From assembly GCF_037044555.1 (NCBI RefSeq), contig NZ_CP146275.1, forward strand, positions 1,840,501-1,904,500: a DNA stretch of 64,000 nucleotides, in the 5' to 3' direction. The stretch's first letter is position 1, and each line of letters begins with the position of its first letter. The notes beneath the pieces were generated by a model. The model searched no databases. It saw only the letters and a program-made list of their open reading frames with translations, and was not told the DNA's origin. Position numbers and translations under genes: made by a program. Positions 8,827-18,782 of the stretch are shown here, in pieces. Origin of the DNA: Pelagibacterium nitratireducens. GTDB taxonomy: Bacteria > Pseudomonadota > Alphaproteobacteria > Rhizobiales > Devosiaceae.

Positions 8827-11046
8827 TCATGCAGCCCAAACGCGGTTGAGGATCTGAGCCGCGATTGCCGCTTTGTCCTGAGGCAGAAATCGCCCGTAAT
8901 GCTTCTGCACCATGTCCGGCGTGTCCTGAATAGCGTAGCTCGCCTGCTCATATGAGCCAGTTTGCTTGAGGATGTGAGTGGCCAGAACATCACGCACGTT
9001 GTGTGGCCCGTGGGGGAGGAGGCCCTTGATCACGCCACGACCGGTATAGGGATTATAGATCCCGTATCGCTGAATCGTCAGCTTCCAAGCCTCGTAGAAG
9101 GTGGTCTGGTTGTAGGCAGCGTTTGCACTCGTCACCTTAACTGTTTTTACGAATAGCGTCCCTGGATCACGAGCGCCATTCAGCAGCTTTGAGCGATGGC
9201 GGTCGACATATGCGTCAAGCAGCTCATAGAGTCGGCCGAAATCCGGCAGCACCAGTCGAAAGGGCTTCGATGCGAAAAACGACGAGTTGGCGTTCTTGAA
9301 CGCCACGGCCGGTATCAGAATCTCCCATCCCTGTTCTCTTTGAGACCATCGCAATTCGCCACATTTCTTGTCCTCGAGTTGGCGTTCCGACGTTGGGGTG
9401 CGGTCACGTGGGCACACCAGGAGTTCCCGAAGGTTCTTCTGGCGCAATCCGGTGTGAAGGCCGAGCCGAAGGATCAGAAACGAACGAACCGCTTCGGCCG
9501 CAGCTCGGGGGTATCGGTGCTCGTCCGGCATCAGCCGCAGAATCTCCTCGGTGATTTTTCGATACTCGCCCACTGGGCTGTCCGCCTCCAGAACAGGCAG
9601 TATCGGCTCGAAGGGATCACGATGAACGCGCGAGACGCGGTCGATCTCCTTTGAACGATTCCTGCCGTGTTTGTGCATGACGTCGCAGGCGGCGTCCCAG
9701 TCCGATTTGACGCGATCTATATCCGCTCTCGAGATCAGTCCAGGTATCGGGCAAAGGCGATGCGCCAGGGCAGGGTGTTGCCGCAGCCAGCCGGTTTCCT
9801 TCCTCACCAATGAAAGCGCGATGGAGAGCATATCGGCTTCCCATTTGGTGTAGAATCCGCGGCGGCGCTCACGCCATTGCAGATACCAGTCCCAGACGCT
9901 CGGGAAAATCAGCATGGCAAAGCAAAGATCATTGACGTTGGCCCCATAGCCTTTGACTTCGCTGTCTTCGGCTGCGGCTAGGGCGCCAAACATCAGGCCG
10001 AGGTGCTCAACCTTCTGGGAGGCGGTCTCTTCTCCCCAGACACCGTTTCGCTGCAGGCCGAATGCGGTGAGCGTGGACGTCTTGAACCGCAACAGTTCCA
10101 CCATCTCCGCTTCGAGGGCTTCTGGTGCATCGATCACGCCGGACTTGATTTCGGCATCCAGTTCATTCTCATCGTTGGCCGGATCTTTGCGCCTTCCCCC
10201 CTGCAAAGATCGAAAACGAACTGCATAGCGCTGCTTCATCGCCTCGGCCTGGTAGCGACGGTATTCGGTCGACCCCGTTATGATCACCTTGCGGACCCAG
10301 GACAGTATCTCTTCCTGTTGAGCTTTGGGCCTTCGGGCAAAATCGTGGGGCAGGTGCCAAGCCAGCCGCCGTTGTTCGGGAGCCGAAATTCCCTTGAGCA
10401 GGTGCCCGTGAACGGCTCTAGTCTGATGCGGCAGTTTCTCTCGGAAGTAACCCGCCGGCAGACGGTAGCGTCGTTCGATGCGTTCGAGGATTTCAAAGCT
10501 CTTGACGCCACGCGGCATCGCGTCGCCGCGCGCCCATTTCAGCAATGTTGTTTGGTGAAAATGATCTCTCGGTTGCACCACCGCCTTGAACAGATGGGTC
10601 AGGGTATCGCCGTGTCGCTCGACGTGTAGGTGAAGCGCGTCCTCAAAGGTGTCGGGATCTTTCCATTCGTCGAACAGCGCGTCTGGAAACTCGATGATCG
10701 GTCGACGTGGTTGAGCGGGTTTTCGCGCTCGCAAGGACTCTCGTGGGCGTTCTGCTGCAACAGCGCGGGCGATTGCGTCGTTGGCGACCCATCGTGATAC
10801 CGCATCGAAAATTGGCTGGACAAGTTTGCGGTGGAGGCGAAGCGCATCGACAGCAATGCCTGTTTGGTCGCTGACAATGGTCAGGTCCAGCAGCCGGCCG
10901 CGATAGGGTGGGAAGCTCCGTTCGTCCAATAGGTGCTTAAGATATCGCTTGATTCCCTCCACCTCTTGCTCTCCGAGCACCGGCTGGAGCCGCATCCGAC
11001 AATAATCGTCCACACGCGCGAGTTCAGATTTTTCATTGTAAACCAT
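8827..11046 (-). CDS. Large site-specific tyrosine recombinase (integrase)
   Basis: This 739-residue protein has a C-terminal tyrosine recombinase domain. Arg I is in TGLRQKNLREL (about Arg535), the HxxR box is HNVR (His682, Arg685), and the nucleophile is in KHYGRF (Tyr717). The position that normally holds the second His/Trp, nine residues before the Tyr, is Asp708 (IQDTPDM). About 300 N-terminal residues are extra compared with phage integrases and include a helix-turn-helix-like stretch near 165-205. A TTG five codons upstream (11061) is an alternative start. It lies 113 bases downstream of the KAP gene in the same orientation, so the two may form an operon. It may mobilise the island or act in a defence module; the sequence alone does not decide. 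Confidence 0.85.
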   Translation of the reverse strand: MVYNEKSELARVDDYCRMRLQPVLGEQEVEGIKRYLKHLLDERSFPPYRGRLLDLTIVSDQTGIAVDALRLHRKLVQPIFDAVSRWVANDAIARAVAAERPRESLRARKPAQPRRPIIEFPDALFDEWKDPDTFEDALHLHVERHGDTLTHLFKAVVQPRDHFHQTTLLKWARGDAMPRGVKSFEILERIERRYRLPAGYFREKLPHQTRAVHGHLLKGISAPEQRRLAWHLPHDFARRPKAQQEEILSWVRKVIITGSTEYRRYQAEAMKQRYAVRFRSLQGGRRKDPANDENELDAEIKSGVIDAPEALEAEMVELLRFKTSTLTAFGLQRNGVWGEETASQKVEHLGLMFGALAAAEDSEVKGYGANVNDLCFAMLIFPSVWDWYLQWRERRRGFYTKWEADMLSIALSLVRKETGWLRQHPALAHRLCPIPGLISRADIDRVKSDWDAACDVMHKHGRNRSKEIDRVSRVHRDPFEPILPVLEADSPVGEYRKITEEILRLMPDEHRYPRAAAEAVRSFLILRLGLHTGLRQKNLRELLVCPRDRTPTSERQLEDKKCGELRWSQREQGWEILIPAVAFKNANSSFFASKPFRLVLPDFGRLYELLDAYVDRHRSKLLNGARDPGTLFVKTVKVTSANAAYNQTTFYEAWKLTIQRYGIYNPYTGRGVIKGLLPHGPHNVRDVLATHILKQTGSYEQASYAIQDTPDMVQKHYGRFLPQDKAAIAAQILNRVWAA

Positions 11047-11159
11047 CGAAAAAATCCACAATCAGAAAAACGATCTGACTGCGGCAGCTGCCGCGGCTTG
11101 CCAACTGGTCTGTGGTTAATTCCCACAGGTCTGCACTGCCTTTTTGGAAAGGATGGCTC

Positions 11160-14100
11160 CTACTCCTCACCGCCAGCAGGCAAGGTTCCCTCGACCGACT
11201 TTTTCTTCGGAGTCTTGAAACCTAGCGCTTTCCGAATTACGGCGACTCTCTCGGCTCGCTCCTCGTTTTCGTCGGGATTTAGATTATTGACCAGGTCGAT
11301 CATTGCGTCGTAGCTATCCTTCGACGCGCGCTTCAGTGCCCCTTTAAAGTCCGAGCTCCTCTCTTGGATGAAGTCTGTTCCGATCTGAGAACATGCGGAT
11401 ATGAGAGCCCTCAGGAAGTGATCGATAGCGGCTTCGGGCTGTTCTTCGAGGGGTAGGTCTTCGGCCAGTTTGGGAAAGTAGATCAAGAAGGCCTCGGTCC
11501 CTCCAGGCGTCAGATCAGTTCGCCTGATACTTTCCAGAACGCGTGATGCATCCCTCTTCCGAGTCGCCGTGTGTATGGTGCTCTGCAATGCCGCCCAGTC
11601 TTCGGGATTGAGGTTGAACTCCCGTTCTCCCGCCATGCTGTCGAGAGCAACTCGCCAGAACGCGTCACCAAATGTTTGGGGCGGCATCTTGATCGACGCG
11701 GCTCGCTGGCGAAGGACCAGCAGATCCACTGTTTCGTTTTCCTCACTCAACGCTCTGAGCCAGAACTCCTTGTCCAGGGATTTCAGCTTCGCATCAAGGC
11801 GCGCCGTCAGGGTATGAAGCGAACACGGCGAATCTAGTTTTCCGACATCGTCAAACAGCTTTTTCGAATAGGAGAGAAGCTGCTCATCATCGAAAACGTC
11901 ATTGATGTCTGCTTCCGTTTGGAGTTCTGCGATCCGGCACAAGAATTGCCGCGAAATCTCAGGTCCCAGTTTGGTGCTAAGGATGGAGTAGTTGGTAAAC
12001 AGCTCAGCGAGCCCACTGATTTCTAGTTCATTCGACGCAATGGCAGCTCGAAGGACGGAAAGAGGGAACTTACCGTCGGCTTTGTCTGTTCGCACCATCT
12101 CCAGCCAAAATCCAAGTCGGCGAGAACGCGAAAGGTGATGCGCAATCCTTTCAATGACATTTTTCGACGTTTCCCCCTCATCGAATAGCGACTTGTACCA
12201 TTGAGTTTCAGTAGCCATGCCGCCGAACACCGGATGAGGCGATCCGACCGAGAGAGGCTTTATGCCATTTGCGCTCAACAGCAGCCACAGAGCATCTCCG
12301 ACTACGTCTTCGTCGCCGCCTGATTTCGACTGCCCATGCGCGTAATGCAGCAATGTTCCGTCGGCGCTGATCTGCTGTATGGCCTTTTGTGTTCCGGGAG
12401 TGCCTGGAGACCGACGATTCAGAAGGCAAAGGCTTTCAAGCAATGATGCCGGATTCTCAACATCCACTGATGCCAGGTGTTGAGTTATGGCCTTGGCAAT
12501 CGGCTCACGATTTGCCGCCTGTAAGCCGGAATTGAGCTCTTGGAGGCATTGGAGAACCGTCGTGTGATCTTCCTCAACATACTGCACCAGTTCCGCCACG
12601 ACCAATGCAGCTGCTGGTTTACGGGCAAGGTCTGTATATCGATAATTGGTGCCGACAAGCTGCCGGCATACGGCGATGGCGAAGTCCTTTTCATGGTGCA
12701 GCTTGATGGAGCGCCAGAATTGCTGTCCAGCTTCCGCGCCTTCAGCAGACACCAAGACATCGAGTAGCCTCAACACGTGGACAGCCCAACGGTCGCCTGC
12801 CTCGAAGAGATCGTGTTCGCCATCGTCATCGTTCGCCTCGCCTTGGGCGGCGAACTTGTCCAGCACATTCAACGCCGCTTCAGCCGCTGCTAGTCTATTT
12901 TTCGGCTGTTGACGTGCAACAATACGAAGCAGTCCTTCATTGTTCTCCACCTCAACTGAGTCCAATTTCCCCAGATTAGGAATTGATTCTGCGAATGCCT
13001 GCCAGACTTCGTCTGCCGCCGGTCCCTTTAGCTCGAGCGCTTCAACGTTAAGGGCCGCTTTCGAGAAGGCGGTCGTGTCGCTTTGCGCAATCTGCTCGAT
13101 TTCCGGTGCCGCGTGGATTTGAAAGATCCGATCGAATCCTTGGATGTTTTTGAGCGTCGCGAGGCCATCTGGACGGTTCTGACGGAGGCCGTTAGCGATT
13201 CTGTCGCCCAACAGGACCTCTTCTGCGTGCTCAAGATCGACATTGAAGGCAAGAGCGGCAAGGTGTTGCAGCCAGTCAGGCTCATCGGCGATGGATCGAA
13301 ACTCCTTTTTGATCAGGTCTTCACTGAGCAGCGCTTCTGGTGAGGTCTCGATCTCGCCCCTGAAGAGCACGTACAGCGCGATGGATGGAGCCGGTATTCT
13401 TCCGCGCCATTGCGCCCAATAGGTGCCGAACTCGTTGACGAAGCCGATGATCATGCGCGGCGTCGCGTGAATAAGCTCCTCGCGCATATACAACTGCAGC
13501 AGGCGGAAAATTTTGTTTCTCGCGCGGTCTGTCAGCAGATCATCTGATTGATGTTTGCCATCCTCGCTTTGGCCATCGATCGCTTGCCTCAAAACTTGGT
13601 CGAGGTATCCGCCCCAGTGTGATCCTACCGGCGGCGAAACTTTCAAAATTCGACTGAATGTCTTGTTAAAGATATCCCCATGGGCGAAGCGCGCTGGTGC
13701 GCCTTTATCTTCATCTTCCTGACCACCGTTCAGGGCTACGGCTCTCGCCAGCTGAGTCTTTTCGTTGAATGCATTGGCGACGTATGTGCGATCATAGGGC
13801 ACAACCGCAATGACGCGTGTCGACTCGCCGTCGGATTTGGGGTCACTGATCGCGAAGACGGACCGAACTTCCGACCAAATCAAAGGGACCGACTTCATTG
13901 GTAGCCGGTCGATGTTGTCCATGACAACGATCACCCTCTGCCCCTTCGCTTGAACCTTCAAAAGAATTTGTCGGAAAACCCGATAGAATTCGACGGTCGT
14001 TGGATCTTCGTCCCGTATCTCCTGTTTGACCGAATCATGCTTGGACTCCCGCGAAAAGATGCTCCACGAGTCAGATACGATCTTCTGCCACGGTGGAGTG

Positions 14101-14858
14101 TCGCCAACGGCTTCCTTCCATGAGGTCGGCGACACATCTGCTTTCCGCTCGGAAACGGTACGATCGCTGGCGTTTTTTGAGGCGGGGAAAGGCGAGCGGA
14201 CCGTCTTGAGCGCTGGCGCGACAAAGACTTTCCATGCTGGCCGCAAAAGCTTGCACCAGCACAGCCGGACGAAAGCGATCCCGAACGGTGTGGCTGCCGC
14301 GCACGTCAGCACAATCAAAATCAAAGTCGGAAACGACTGACCAAACGCAAACGGTTCTTCGTGGTTTTGAAAAGCGAGAGGGCTGGCCCAGAAATACGCA
14401 AGAGGCAGAAAAGGTAGAAACACAACCAGGAGAAGACCGAGCAACGAGTACGTTTTGTCGTTGGTGGTGTCTACCTCTCTAATTTTGTTCCGTATGACCT
14501 TCTGTTGATTCTTCACAAACTGCGCTGTCGCCAACCCTTCAGTCTTCGTCCAGGTAAGCAAGCACTCTAAGAATGCGCGTTTGAAATCGTCAGTCTGATG
14601 CGCCCAGAGGTCAAACGTAAAGATATGATATTTGGGTTTTTTGCCCTTGGGCGTCAGCAAATTTCTGGCCATTTCAATAACTGACGACTTTCCTGCCCCC
14701 CAGTCGCCTTCAAGCCCGATTGCACCGTCTGTTTCAGAGTCCAACTGGGCGATGCTCTCAGCCAAAGCTTTGGCCGTACGGGTATGGCCCTGGCCGTCAA
14801 AGGCATCGTCCGTCGCGGGACTATCGAAAATAATCTTTACAGTGTGTGCTTCGCTCAT
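11160..14858 (-). CDS. KAP-family P-loop NTPase with membrane segments
   Basis: This 1232-residue protein has Walker A GDWGAGKS (51-58) and a Walker B-like strand VIVVMDNIDRLP near residue 325. Between them are two strongly hydrophobic segments (about 115-150 and 170-195), the classic KAP layout in which membrane helices are inserted into the P-loop domain. The NTPase should be cytoplasmic and held at the inner membrane. The remaining 800 residues are helical, repeat-like and Ala/Leu-rich, without a domain I recognise, and could be a scaffold or sensor. KAP NTPases include phage-exclusion proteins. ATG 14858 is chosen over a TTG at 14870 because a GGGGGC stretch precedes it. A perfect inverted repeat lies about 55 bases upstream. 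Confidence 0.85.
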   Translation of the reverse strand: MSEAHTVKIIFDSPATDDAFDGQGHTRTAKALAESIAQLDSETDGAIGLEGDWGAGKSSVIEMARNLLTPKGKKPKYHIFTFDLWAHQTDDFKRAFLECLLTWTKTEGLATAQFVKNQQKVIRNKIREVDTTNDKTYSLLGLLLVVFLPFLPLAYFWASPLAFQNHEEPFAFGQSFPTLILIVLTCAAATPFGIAFVRLCWCKLLRPAWKVFVAPALKTVRSPFPASKNASDRTVSERKADVSPTSWKEAVGDTPPWQKIVSDSWSIFSRESKHDSVKQEIRDEDPTTVEFYRVFRQILLKVQAKGQRVIVVMDNIDRLPMKSVPLIWSEVRSVFAISDPKSDGESTRVIAVVPYDRTYVANAFNEKTQLARAVALNGGQEDEDKGAPARFAHGDIFNKTFSRILKVSPPVGSHWGGYLDQVLRQAIDGQSEDGKHQSDDLLTDRARNKIFRLLQLYMREELIHATPRMIIGFVNEFGTYWAQWRGRIPAPSIALYVLFRGEIETSPEALLSEDLIKKEFRSIADEPDWLQHLAALAFNVDLEHAEEVLLGDRIANGLRQNRPDGLATLKNIQGFDRIFQIHAAPEIEQIAQSDTTAFSKAALNVEALELKGPAADEVWQAFAESIPNLGKLDSVEVENNEGLLRIVARQQPKNRLAAAEAALNVLDKFAAQGEANDDDGEHDLFEAGDRWAVHVLRLLDVLVSAEGAEAGQQFWRSIKLHHEKDFAIAVCRQLVGTNYRYTDLARKPAAALVVAELVQYVEEDHTTVLQCLQELNSGLQAANREPIAKAITQHLASVDVENPASLLESLCLLNRRSPGTPGTQKAIQQISADGTLLHYAHGQSKSGGDEDVVGDALWLLLSANGIKPLSVGSPHPVFGGMATETQWYKSLFDEGETSKNVIERIAHHLSRSRRLGFWLEMVRTDKADGKFPLSVLRAAIASNELEISGLAELFTNYSILSTKLGPEISRQFLCRIAELQTEADINDVFDDEQLLSYSKKLFDDVGKLDSPCSLHTLTARLDAKLKSLDKEFWLRALSEENETVDLLVLRQRAASIKMPPQTFGDAFWRVALDSMAGEREFNLNPEDWAALQSTIHTATRKRDASRVLESIRRTDLTPGGTEAFLIYFPKLAEDLPLEEQPEAAIDHFLRALISACSQIGTDFIQERSSDFKGALKRASKDSYDAMIDLVNNLNPDENEERAERVAVIRKALGFKTPKKKSVEGTLPAGGEE

Positions 14859-14910
14859 ACGTGCCCCCAAACGGCCGGTTCGCGGTTGCTATTTTGTTCC
14901 TTTAAGTAAT

Positions 14911-14934
14911 CCGCGGCGCAATTTTGCGCCGCGG
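14911..14934. promoter_or_regulatory. Inverted repeat upstream of the KAP gene
   Basis: Two 11-base arms (CCGCGGCGCAA and its complement) are separated by only TT. Such a compact dyad suits a dimeric repressor operator or a very stable hairpin. It lies about 55 bases upstream of the KAP start and before an AT-rich stretch that could hold the promoter. No T-tract follows, so a simple intrinsic terminator is less likely. Confidence 0.5.
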
Positions 14935-15011
14935 CTAGTGCTGTTGTGGTCTTAGTCGGGCCCATTCAGGCCCACGCCCGTTCTGTTGGGAATGGCAGCG
15001 GTGACCGGACC

Positions 15012-15040
15012 AAATGGCAATTTTTCCCTCAAAATGGCAA
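15012..15040. repeat. Direct repeats AAATGGCAA, 20 bases apart
   Basis: AAATGGCAA occurs at 15012-15020 and 15032-15040, two helical turns apart, in the gap between the island and the nrdJ stop. The spacing would let one protein bind two sites on one DNA face, for example recombinase arm sites or a tandem operator. Function is unknown and the motif is short. Confidence 0.3.
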
Positions 15041-15080
15041 CGAGTGAGCGGACTCCTACAGCAACTACTGATTTCCGGGA

Positions 15081-18000
15081 TCAACTACACCCAGTCGTGC
15101 TTCCACACGTGTCGCACTTCAAGCACGTCCCATTCCGCACCAGCGTGAAGTTCTGGCACTCGGAACACGCTTCCCCCACATAGCCCTTCATCTGGGCCTC
15201 CAGCCGCAGGGTTGTGGTGTCCTTGGCCTGGGCTTCGACCAGTTTGGTGGCGGCGGCTTCGGCCTCTGCTTCCGGGTCGGTCTTGAGCGCCGTGCCCTGT
15301 TTCAAAGCCGTGACGGTCTGGGACTGCATGGCCTGGACGGGGTTGGCGAGTTTGAGGTCGGAGGAGGCGACGAGCATCAGGGTTTTGTCCTTGACGCGGC
15401 CGCGGGTCATGCCGCGGGAGACGAAATTGTCGGCCGGGACCGGGGCGGGGGCCGAGCGGTCTTTGACCTGATTGTCTTCCGAGACACCCTGGCCGATCGA
15501 GGTGGCGCCGGCGTCGGGGGTGACGTGGGCCAGATCGGTGCGGTCGAGGTAGGAAATGGCCAGCTCGCGGAACACGTAATCGAGGATCGATGTGGCGTTC
15601 TTGATGTGGTCATTGCCCATGACGAGACCGGCGGGCTCGAAGCGGGTGAAGGTGAAGGCCTCGACGAATTCATCGAGCGGCACGCCATATTGCAGGCCGA
15701 TCGAAATCGCGATGGCGAAATTGTTCATCATGGCGCGGAAGGCAGCGCCTTCCTTGTGCATGTCGATGAAGATTTCGCCCAGACGTCCGTCACCATATTC
15801 GCCGGTGTGGACATAGACCTTGTGGCCGCCAACAATCGCCTTCTGGGTGTAACCCTTGCGGCGGTCGGGCATGCGCTCACGCTCACGATAACGCTCGCGT
15901 TCGACGATGCGCTCGACGATCTTTTCCGCCACGGCCGGGATACGCTCGGAAAGCGCGGCGGCGGCGATTTCGGCCACATCGTCCTCGTCTTCGTCCTCAT
16001 CGGCTAGCAGCGAGGAGTTGAGCGGCTGGGAAAGCTTGGAGCCATCGCGATAGAGCGCGTTGGCCTTGAGGGCCAGCTTCCAGGACAGCATGTAGGCCTG
16101 CTTGGAATCCTCGACGGTCGCATCATTGGCCATGTTGATGGTCTTGGAGATCGCGCCCGAAATGAAGGGCTGAGCCGCGGCCATCATGCGGATGTGGGAT
16201 TCGACCGAGAGATACCGCTTGCCGATCTTGCCGCAGGGGGTGGCGCAATCGAAAACGGGCAGGTGCTCGTCCTTGAGGAACGGCGCGCCTTCAAGGGTCA
16301 TGGCACCGCACACATGGATGTTGGCGGCCTCGATGTCCTTTTTGGCAAAGCCAAGGAAGGGCAGGAGCTCGAAGGTTGGATCGGTCAATTGCGCGTCGGT
16401 GACGCCCAAAGATTTCAGGAAATCAGCGCCCAGCGACCATTGGTTGAAGACGAACTTTATGTCGAAGGCCGACTTCATGGCCGCGTTGAGCGCGGCGATC
16501 TTGTCCTCGGGGAAGCCCTTGGCGGCCAGGGTGACCGGGTTGATGCCCGGGGCCTGGTTCATGTTGCCATGGCCCACGGCATAGGCTTCGATCTCGGCGA
16601 TCTGATCTTCCGAATAGCCCAGCGAGCGCAGGGCGGCGGGGACGGCGCGGTTGATGATCTTGAAATAACCGCCACCGGCGAGCTTCTTGAACTTGACCAG
16701 CGCGAAATCGGGTTCGATGCCGGTTGTGTCGCAATCCATGACCAGACCGATGGTGCCGGTCGGGGCGATGACGGAAACCTGGGCGTTGCGATAGCCGTGC
16801 TTTTCACCCAGTTCGAGCGCCAGATCCCAGGCGGCGGTCGCGCGGTCGATCAGGTTGCGATCGGGGCACGAGGCGTGGTCGAGCGGGACGGGCGTGATCG
16901 AAAGGTTCTCGTAGCCATCGGCCTTGCCATGAGCGGCATTGCGGTGATTGCGGATGACGCGCAGCATGTGCTTGGCGTTGCGCTTGTAGTCCTTGAACGC
17001 ACCGAGCTCGGAGGCGATTTCGGCGGACGTCGCGTAGGACACGCCGGTCATGATGGCGGTCAAAGCACCGGCGATGGCGCGGCCTTCGTCGCTGTCATAG
17101 GGAATGCCCGAGGTCATCAGCAGGCCGCCGATGTTGGCGTAGCCCAGACCGAGGGTGCGGTAGAGATAGGAGCGCTCTGCAATGGCCTTGGAGGGGAACT
17201 GGGCCATCATCACCGAGACTTCGAGGACGAGGGTCCACAGGCGCACGGTGTGCTCGTAATCGCCGGTTGCGAACACGCCATCCTTGCCGCGATAGGGCAG
17301 CAGGTTAATCGAGGCGAGGTTACAGGCGGTATCGTCGAGGAACATATATTCCGAGCACGGGTTCGATGCGTTGATCGGACCGGCTTCGGGGGAGGTGTGC
17401 CACTCGTTGATGGTGGTGTGGTACTGGATGCCGGGATCGGCGGACGCCCAGGCGGCATAGCCGACCTGTTCCCACAGATCGCGGGCCTTCAAAGTCTTTG
17501 TGACCTTGCCGGACTGACGCGCGGTGAGGTTCCAGTCGCCATCGTCTTCGACGGCGCGCAGGAAATCATCGGTGACGCGGACCGAGTTGTTCGAGTTCTG
17601 GCCCGAAACGGTCAGATAGGCTTCGGAATCCCAATCGGTGTCGTAGATGGGAAATTCGATGTCGGTGTAGCCCTGCTTGGCGAACTGGATGACGCGGAAG
17701 ATGTAGTTTTCCGGGACCAGAGCCTTCTTGGCGGCCTTGACCTCGCGCTTGAGAGCCGGGTTCTTGTTGGGATCGAAGCAATCATCGGCGTGGCCGTCGC
17801 AGTTCACAGCGGCCTTCATGATGAGCTTGAGGTGTTTGGAGACAGTCTTGGAGCCGGTGACCAGAGCGGCGACCTTCTGCTCTTCCTTGACCTTCCAGTT
17901 GATGTATTCCTCGATATCGGGGTGATCGATGTCGATCACCACCATCTTGGCGGCGCGGCGCGTGGTGCCGCCCGACTTGATGGCGCCGGCAGCGCGGTCG

Positions 18001-18782
18001 CCGATCTTGAGAAAGCTCATCAGGCCCGACGACTTGCCGCCGCCCGAGAGCTTTTCGCCCGAGCCGCGCAGGGCCGAGAAATTGGTGCCGGTGCCCGAGC
18101 CGTATTTGAACAGACGCGCTTCGCGGACCCAGAGGTCCATGATGCCGTTCTCGTTGACCAGATCGTCATCGACCGACTGGATGAAGCAGGCGTGGGGCTG
18201 GGGATGCTCGTAGGCCGATTTGGACTGGACGAGCTTGCCGGTGAAGGGGTCGACATAGAAATGGCCCTGGCCGGGGCCGTCGATGCCATAGGCCCAGTGC
18301 AGGCCGGTGTTGAACCATTGCGGGGAATTGGGGGCAACGCGCTGGGTGGCGAGCATGTAGCACAGCTCGTCATAGAAGGTGCGGGCGTCGTCTTCGGAGG
18401 TGAAATAGCCACCCTTCCAGCCCCAATAAGTCCAGGTGCCGGCGAGGCGGTCAAAGACCTGACGCGAATCCATTTCCGAGCCGTAGCGCTCGTCTTCGGG
18501 CAGCTTGGCGAGCGCCTTTTCGTCGGGGACCGAACGCCACAGCCAGGAGGGGACGTCGTTTTCCTCGACCTTCTTGAGGACCTTGGCCACACCGGCCTTG
18601 CGGAAATATTTCTGCGCGATGATGTCGGCGGCGACCTGGCTCCAGAGCGCGGGGACGGCGATGTCCTCGAGCTTGAAGACCACAGACCCGTCCGGGTTGC
18701 GGATTTCGCTCGTGGCCGAGCGGAATTCGATGCCGGCATAGGCCGATTGCCCAGCCGTAGTGAAGCGCCGTTCTATCTGCAT
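15081..18782 (-). CDS. nrdJ: Vitamin B12-dependent ribonucleotide reductase (class II)
   Basis: This 1233-residue adenosylcobalamin-dependent reductase makes deoxyribonucleotides from ribonucleotides without needing oxygen or a separate radical subunit. The catalytic barrel shows [10 protein letters not shown] and [15 protein letters not shown], with the active-site cysteines. An acidic and then basic insert (Asp/Glu followed by Arg-rich, about residues 925-980) precedes the final domain. The C-terminus has CSEC, CLKC and CGSTTGC, the redox and zinc-type cysteines that recharge the active site. The length is normal for alphaproteobacterial NrdJ. It stands alone; the upstream region carries a tandem NrdR-box pair (18937-18983), so repression by NrdR-ATP is expected. 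No B12 riboswitch was seen. This is the first clearly core gene after the island. Confidence 0.97.
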   Translation of the reverse strand: MQIERRFTTAGQSAYAGIEFRSATSEIRNPDGSVVFKLEDIAVPALWSQVAADIIAQKYFRKAGVAKVLKKVEENDVPSWLWRSVPDEKALAKLPEDERYGSEMDSRQVFDRLAGTWTYWGWKGGYFTSEDDARTFYDELCYMLATQRVAPNSPQWFNTGLHWAYGIDGPGQGHFYVDPFTGKLVQSKSAYEHPQPHACFIQSVDDDLVNENGIMDLWVREARLFKYGSGTGTNFSALRGSGEKLSGGGKSSGLMSFLKIGDRAAGAIKSGGTTRRAAKMVVIDIDHPDIEEYINWKVKEEQKVAALVTGSKTVSKHLKLIMKAAVNCDGHADDCFDPNKNPALKREVKAAKKALVPENYIFRVIQFAKQGYTDIEFPIYDTDWDSEAYLTVSGQNSNNSVRVTDDFLRAVEDDGDWNLTARQSGKVTKTLKARDLWEQVGYAAWASADPGIQYHTTINEWHTSPEAGPINASNPCSEYMFLDDTACNLASINLLPYRGKDGVFATGDYEHTVRLWTLVLEVSVMMAQFPSKAIAERSYLYRTLGLGYANIGGLLMTSGIPYDSDEGRAIAGALTAIMTGVSYATSAEIASELGAFKDYKRNAKHMLRVIRNHRNAAHGKADGYENLSITPVPLDHASCPDRNLIDRATAAWDLALELGEKHGYRNAQVSVIAPTGTIGLVMDCDTTGIEPDFALVKFKKLAGGGYFKIINRAVPAALRSLGYSEDQIAEIEAYAVGHGNMNQAPGINPVTLAAKGFPEDKIAALNAAMKSAFDIKFVFNQWSLGADFLKSLGVTDAQLTDPTFELLPFLGFAKKDIEAANIHVCGAMTLEGAPFLKDEHLPVFDCATPCGKIGKRYLSVESHIRMMAAAQPFISGAISKTINMANDATVEDSKQAYMLSWKLALKANALYRDGSKLSQPLNSSLLADEDEDEDDVAEIAAAALSERIPAVAEKIVERIVERERYRERERMPDRRKGYTQKAIVGGHKVYVHTGEYGDGRLGEIFIDMHKEGAAFRAMMNNFAIAISIGLQYGVPLDEFVEAFTFTRFEPAGLVMGNDHIKNATSILDYVFRELAISYLDRTDLAHVTPDAGATSIGQGVSEDNQVKDRSAPAPVPADNFVSRGMTRGRVKDKTLMLVASSDLKLANPVQAMQSQTVTALKQGTALKTDPEAEAEAAATKLVEAQAKDTTTLRLEAQMKGYVGEACSECQNFTLVRNGTCLKCDTCGSTTGCS

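Larger units (their letters stand above)
1..15000. mobile_element. Defence-rich genomic island (right part)
   Basis: All protein genes before nrdJ are accessory: a NO VEIN nuclease-like protein, a methyltransferase/ATPase/Z1/nuclease operon, a HEPN-domain remnant, a large tyrosine recombinase and a KAP NTPase. None belongs to the conserved alphaproteobacterial neighbourhood that starts with nrdJ. Intergenic DNA here contains AT-rich stretches (for example 1840-1890) unlike the rest of the window. The right boundary is put between the KAP start (14858) and the nrdJ stop (15081). The left boundary lies outside the window. No attachment-site duplication could be demonstrated, so the exact ends and the mobilising enzyme are inference. 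Confidence 0.6.

Noticed and set aside
11110-11128. Small hairpin CTGTGG / CCACAG between integrase and KAP genes
   Set aside because: Six-base stem without a T-run; too weak to call a terminator or an attachment site.
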